This document shows, in pieces, positions 31,424 through 35,122 of a stretch of DNA of 35,122 nucleotides. The first letter of the stretch is position 1. Every line of letters begins with the position of its first letter. Source of the DNA: Pseudomonadota bacterium (GTDB taxonomy: Bacteria > Desulfobacterota > Desulfarculia > Desulfarculales > Desulfarculaceae); NCBI GenBank assembly GCA_018819925.1, contig JAHJPG010000005.1:1-35122 (forward strand), written 5' to 3'. A model generated the notes under the pieces. The model saw nothing but the letters and a program-made list of their open reading frames with translations. It ran no database searches and was not told the origin of the DNA. The translations under genes were made by a program, and so were the position numbers.

Positions 31424-32443
31424 CTATCGGGCCAAGAGAAATTTTTGGCCGGGCTTGATCTGGGGGCTGCTGAGGCGCAGGGTGCCGCCCGGACCCGGTC
31501 CCAAGACCACCACCTTAAGCGGTTTGCCGTCGGCCCGGGTGACCCAGTTTTCCTGGTAGCGTTCGTTCACCGCGCCAGGGGGCAGAAGCACCGCGCCCGA
31601 GGGGTCCGGGGCGGTCAGGGTCAGCTCCACCCTCAGGCCGCCGCGTTTGTCGGCCAGCCCCTGGTCCAGTTCCAACTCCACCGCGATCTTGAGGGTGGCC
31701 GGGTCAAAGGCCGGCGAGAAGCGTTCCAGCTTGGCCGGCACGGTGAGGCCCAGGTGGGGCAAGCTCACCTTGATGTCCTTGGCCAACTTTTCCAGGATGG
31801 CGAACTCGCCGGGGCTCAAGGCCATGGGCACCAAAAGGGTGCGGAAGTCGCCCAGCAGGGCCACCTCGCCGCCCACGGCCACCCACTGGCCCGGCTCCAC
31901 CTTGCGCGCGATTACCCGCCAGCCCGGCGAAGCCTTGATAACGTGGCGGGCCAGGCGTTCGCTCAGAATGGCGGCCTGGGTCTTAAGTGCCTCCAGTTGT
32001 AGGCGGGCCTGGGTCAGATCCTGGTCCAGGTGGTCCAGCTTGGAGGGGGCCTCGCTGCCCCGTTTCACCAAGTTGCGGTAGCGGTCGGCGTCCTTGGCGA
32101 GATAGGCCACCCGGCTGGCCAGCCGTTTCTGCTCCACCTTATTGGCTTGCAGCTCCAGGCGCACGAAGGTGTCGTCCAACACCGCGAACACCCCCTTGGG
32201 GCCTATGGTGTCGCCCAGGTCGTAGTTGACCTTGAGGCAACGGCCCGCTGTCTCGCTCACCAGGCGCAGCTTGGCCCGGGCCCGGGTGAAGCCGCTGAAC
32301 ACCAGGGGCTGGGTGGCCGGCAGGGCCGCCACCACGCGGGCGCCAGCCGGGGCGGTCCCGGCGGAAGGTGGAGCGGCCCCGGCGGGCAGGGCCAGGGCAA
32401 GGCATAGGCACCAAGCCAGGCAAAATATGCGCAGGGGGAGCAA
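31424..32443 (-). CDS. RND periplasmic adaptor (membrane fusion protein)
   Basis: The 339-aa adaptor links the pump to an outer-membrane channel. It has a signal peptide ending near AGAA (residue 24), a lipoyl-like half-motif (RCLKVNYDLGDTIGPKGVFAVLD), a central helical hairpin at about 98-165 (coiled coil), and a beta-barrel region to the end. The start is TTG with GGGAGG six bases upstream. It lies directly before the RND gene, so pump and adaptor form an operon. Confidence 0.88.
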   Translation of the reverse strand: MLPLRIFCLAWCLCLALALPAGAAPPSAGTAPAGARVVAALPATQPLVFSGFTRARAKLRLVSETAGRCLKVNYDLGDTIGPKGVFAVLDDTFVRLELQANKVEQKRLASRVAYLAKDADRYRNLVKRGSEAPSKLDHLDQDLTQARLQLEALKTQAAILSERLARHVIKASPGWRVIARKVEPGQWVAVGGEVALLGDFRTLLVPMALSPGEFAILEKLAKDIKVSLPHLGLTVPAKLERFSPAFDPATLKIAVELELDQGLADKRGGLRVELTLTAPDPSGAVLLPPGAVNERYQENWVTRADGKPLKVVVLGPGPGGTLRLSSPQIKPGQKFLLAR

Positions 32444-32517
32444 GGCAGACCTCCCAGGCTGAAGTTAGGAACCCGCGACGCCGGCGGCGCGGCCAGGGGG
32501 ATTATAACCCAAGCCTC

Positions 32518-32949
32518 CTATTGCATGGGCCAAAGCAACAAGCCGGTGCCTTGGTCGAAGCCGCGTTCAAAGGGCTCGGGCGTCTCATAAACGGTGAGCA
32601 TCACCTCGCAGGCGAAAACTTCGCTGCCCGGGGCCAGGTGCCCGCCCCACAGGCGCCCCTGGCCGTCGCCCAGGGCCACGTGAGCATGCACGAAGGGCTG
32701 GCCGTCCTTGAGAGACACGTCGCCCAAAAGCGAAACGATCTCAAGGTGCTGGTCCAGGGTAACATATTCGTACTCGCGGCTGTTCTGGTTGTAGAAGCCC
32801 AGGGCCGCCTTGGTGAGGGCTCCGATGGCCTTGACCTCGCCGGCGGTGATGTTTTCCCGGGCGCAAAGTTCATTGAGGGCCTCCAGCAGGTCGGCCCCCT
32901 GAGGCAGACGGCCCATGAGCCGCCGGCTGGCGGTTACTTCCCTAAGCAT
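32518..32949 (-). CDS. PPC/DUF296 domain protein
   Basis: The 143-aa single-domain protein has the PPC (DUF296) hallmarks: FVHAHVALGDGQGRLWGGHL around residues 87-106, holding conserved histidines. In plants the domain joins AT-hooks and oligomerises; stand-alone bacterial members form trimers that bind metal, of unknown role. GTG ATG begins the frame; I prefer the ATG at 32949, six bases after AAGGAG. It is upstream of the RND operon and divergent from the MFS gene. Confidence 0.88.
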   Translation of the reverse strand: MLREVTASRRLMGRLPQGADLLEALNELCARENITAGEVKAIGALTKAALGFYNQNSREYEYVTLDQHLEIVSLLGDVSLKDGQPFVHAHVALGDGQGRLWGGHLAPGSEVFACEVMLTVYETPEPFERGFDQGTGLLLWPMQ

Positions 32950-33101
32950 CACGGTCTCCTTCCCGGCCGCCCCTGGCGGTCCACGCTAATTCCACCTGTT
33001 CAATGTATCCATATGGCCGGTACTAGGCAAGAGTGGTGGACAAGCGGCAGCCCATGGGCCACAATTTGGACGGCCCTTCCCTGGGGCCTGGGAGGTTATT
33101 T

Positions 33102-34289
33102 ATGCAAAACCAGCCCCTGCCGCCGGGGGCCTTTGCCCAGAGGCTGGGCCCTCTGGGTTTTATTACCGGCATTTTTCTGCTCAACTTCATGGGGCGGGTT
33201 TCCCTGGCCCCCCTGATGCCCAACATCGAGGCCAGCCTGGGGCTAAACCACGCCCAGGCGGGGATGCTCTTTTTATTCTTGTCGGTGGGCTACTTCGTGG
33301 CCGTGTTCTCCTCGGGCCTGGTGAGCCAGCGTCTCACCCACCGCGGAGTCATCCTCCTCTCGGCCCTGGCCGTGGGCGCGGCGCTGTGTTTGGCCCCCCT
33401 GGCCCAGGGCCTGTTCAGCCTGGGAGCGGCTTGCCTGGGCATGGGCCTGGCCGCCGGGCTCTACCTGCCCTCGGGCGTGGCCGCCCTCACTTCCTTCGTG
33501 CGCGCCCGGGACTGGGGCAAGGCCATGGCCTTGCACGAGATGGCCCCCAACGGAGGCATGATCCTGGCCCCGCTTTTCGCCGAGCTGCTGCTGGAGGGGC
33601 TCACCTGGCGGGGAGTGCTGGCCCTAATCGGCGCGCTGTCCCTGCTGCTGGGCCTGGCCTACGCCCGCCGGGGCAAGGGCGGCGAGGAGCCGGGCCACGC
33701 CCCCAGCCCCGCCGCCGTGGCCGAGCTGCTGCGCCTGCCGGCGGTTTGGCTCATGGTGGTTTTCTTCGGCCTGGCCATCGGGGCCAGCCTGGGCATCTAC
33801 ACCATGCTCCCCCTGTACCTGGTCACCGAAAAGGGCTTTGACCAAAGCTGGGCCAACCTCATGCTGGCCGCCTCGCGGGTGCCGGGGCTGGTTTTGGCCT
33901 TCGGGGCCGGCTGGGCCCACGACCGCTTCGGGGCCCGGGCCAGCCTGGTCACTATCTTCGCGGCCACCGGCCTGGCCACCCTGGCCCTGGGCCTGGGCAG
34001 CGGTTGGCTGCTGGTGGTGGCGGTGTTCGTGCAACCGGCGGTGACGGTTTGTTTCTTTCCGGTGGGCTTCGCCGCCCTGTCCTTGGTGGCCCCGCCCCAT
34101 TTGCGGGGAGTGGCGGTTTCCCTGGCCACTCCCCTGGCCTTTATCCTGGGGGCGGGCGCCCTGCCCGCTTTCCTGGGCTGGATGGGCCAGCACCACAGCT
34201 TCGGGGCGGGCATCGCCATCTTCGCCGGCATCGTCTGGGCCGGCGGGGCCCTGGCCCTGGCCCTGCGCCCCGCCCCGGCCCAGGGCTAG
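33102..34289 (+). CDS. MFS transporter
   Basis: The 395-aa, roughly 12-helix Major Facilitator protein has MPNIEASLGLNHAQAGMLF at helix 1-2 and GWAHDRFGARASLV as the loop motif of the second half. It resembles the anion:cation symporter type, but the substrate is unknown. ATG 33102 has GGAGG six bases upstream, so I prefer it to the in-frame upstream GTG/ATG codons. It is followed after 32 bases by an M20 peptidase gene, so both may act on the same amino-acid or peptide substrate. Confidence 0.85.
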   Translation: MQNQPLPPGAFAQRLGPLGFITGIFLLNFMGRVSLAPLMPNIEASLGLNHAQAGMLFLFLSVGYFVAVFSSGLVSQRLTHRGVILLSALAVGAALCLAPLAQGLFSLGAACLGMGLAAGLYLPSGVAALTSFVRARDWGKAMALHEMAPNGGMILAPLFAELLLEGLTWRGVLALIGALSLLLGLAYARRGKGGEEPGHAPSPAAVAELLRLPAVWLMVVFFGLAIGASLGIYTMLPLYLVTEKGFDQSWANLMLAASRVPGLVLAFGAGWAHDRFGARASLVTIFAATGLATLALGLGSGWLLVVAVFVQPAVTVCFFPVGFAALSLVAPPHLRGVAVSLATPLAFILGAGALPAFLGWMGQHHSFGAGIAIFAGIVWAGGALALALRPAPAQG

Positions 34290-34321
34290 ACTGGGCCGGC
34301 GTCTATGATTGGAGTGTCGCC

Positions 34322-35122
34322 ATGAGTTCCTCTCTGCCAGATCCCATCGAATTGACCTCGCGCCTCATCCGGACAGACACCAGCAACCCGCCGGGCAACG
34401 AGGCCGAGGCCGCCGCCATACTGGCCCCGCTGCTCACCGACGCCGGTTTCAAGGTGGAGCTGCGCGACATGGCTCCGGGGCGGCCCAACCTGGTGGCTCG
34501 CATGGCCTGGGGACCGGAGCCGCCCCTGCTGTTCACCGGCCACATGGACACCGTGACCCAAGGCGGCGAGGCATGGGAGCGGGGACCCTTTGGCGGCGAG
34601 GTGAGCCAGGGCATGGTGCATGGCCGGGGGGCCAGCGATATGAAGGGGGGCCTGGCCGCGATCACCGTGGCCGCCTTGGCCCTGGCCCGGGAAAAGCCCG
34701 CCAAGGCCGGCCTGGTGCTGGTGTTCACCGCCTCGGAAGAAAACGGCTGCCAGGGAGCCGAGCACCTGGCGCGGACCCCGGAGGTGCTGGGCGAGGCGGG
34801 GGCCATGCTGGTGGCCGAGCCCACGGCCAACCTGCCGGTGCTGGGTCACAAGGGGTCCCTGTGGCTGCGGGGGATTTGCGCCGGGCGGGCGGCCCACGCT
34901 TCCATGCCCGAGCTGGGCGACAACGCCATCTACAAGGCCGCCGCCGCGGTGAGCCGCCTGGCCGCCTATGAGTTCGCCGCCCCGCCCCACCCGGTGCTGG
35001 GCCGGCCCACCCTCAGCGTGGGCACCATCAGCGGGGGCCGGGCCACCAACGTGGTGCCTGAAAAGGCCGAGTTCACCGTGGACCTGCGCCTGATCCCCGG
35101 CCTGGAGCCCGACGAGGTGCAG
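34322..35122 (+). CDS. M20-family metallopeptidase/deacylase (partial)
   Basis: The first 267 codons of an ArgE/DapE-type two-zinc amidohydrolase; the end lies beyond the window. The metal-binding and catalytic residues are visible: H73 and D75 in GHMDT, D105 in GASDMKGG, E138 and E139 in SEEN, and E165 in VAEPT. Typical substrates are N-acyl amino acids or dipeptides. ATG 34322 has GGAG seven bases upstream. The catalytic half is intact up to the edge. Confidence 0.88.
   Translation, partial: MSSSLPDPIELTSRLIRTDTSNPPGNEAEAAAILAPLLTDAGFKVELRDMAPGRPNLVARMAWGPEPPLLFTGHMDTVTQGGEAWERGPFGGEVSQGMVHGRGASDMKGGLAAITVAALALAREKPAKAGLVLVFTASEENGCQGAEHLARTPEVLGEAGAMLVAEPTANLPVLGHKGSLWLRGICAGRAAHASMPELGDNAIYKAAAAVSRLAAYEFAAPPHPVLGRPTLSVGTISGGRATNVVPEKAEFTVDLRLIPGLEPDEVQ

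Noticed and set aside
1-35122. tRNA, rRNA, CRISPR array, transposase, phage or toxin-antitoxin genes
   Set aside because: None was found on reading both strands; the repeats present are not regularly spaced.

Overview
The window is 35 kb of very GC-rich DNA with about 34 protein genes packed on both strands and frequent GTG and TTG starts. It contains no rRNA, tRNA, CRISPR array, transposase or phage gene. The RND pump, NlpC/P60 lipoprotein, lipid-linked sugar enzymes and lipoprotein signal peptides point to a Gram-negative. The C_GCAxxG_C_C redox protein and the cysteine-bearing flavodoxin-like protein fit an anaerobe. A high-GC Desulfobacterota (Desulfarculus-like) is my best guess; this is inference, because no marker gene is present.

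Region 1 (1-6073, minus strand) is one tight gene string, in transcription order: pyrE, a small membrane protein, an unknown 110-aa protein, a zinc-ribbon protein, a sugar-nucleotide SDR, a fusion of a WecA/MraY-type sugar-phosphate transferase with the N-terminal half of a FlaA1/WbpM-like protein, pgeF, pyrK and the first codons of a gene that is probably pyrD. It couples UMP synthesis to use of UDP-sugars for the envelope. Region 2 (6177-8770) has a DUF2156 protein and glyA leaving back-to-back promoters, then a gene-free stretch with several hairpins, a sigma-54-like motif and a strong terminator. Region 3 (8898-12424) has a C_GCAxxG_C_C protein, an NlpC/P60 lipoprotein and a GlcD-type flavoprotein.

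Region 4 (12425-12861) is a gene-free mosaic of three repeat types. One of them, about 126 bp, recurs at 28019-28145 with its central hairpin loop reversed. Region 5 (12862-18703) holds an SLC13 permease, a flavodoxin-like protein, a hybrid sensor kinase, a thioesterase and nudC. Region 6 (18836-23511) holds a divergent Nramp-like transporter that has lost the canonical metal-binding motifs, overlapped by a small P-loop NTPase gene, then an MFS permease, a small exported protein and a metallo-beta-lactamase-fold hydrolase.

Region 7 (23508-27563, minus) is a complete sugar-type ABC importer: binding lipoprotein, two permeases and an ATPase. Region 8 (27689-35122) has a stand-alone SCP2 protein, an RND pump with its adaptor but no outer-membrane channel, a PPC/DUF296 protein, a second MFS permease and the start of an M20 peptidase.

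Most promising for new biology are the structured element at 8530-8770, the loop-flipped repeat pair, and the Nramp-like transporter with its coupled NTPase.
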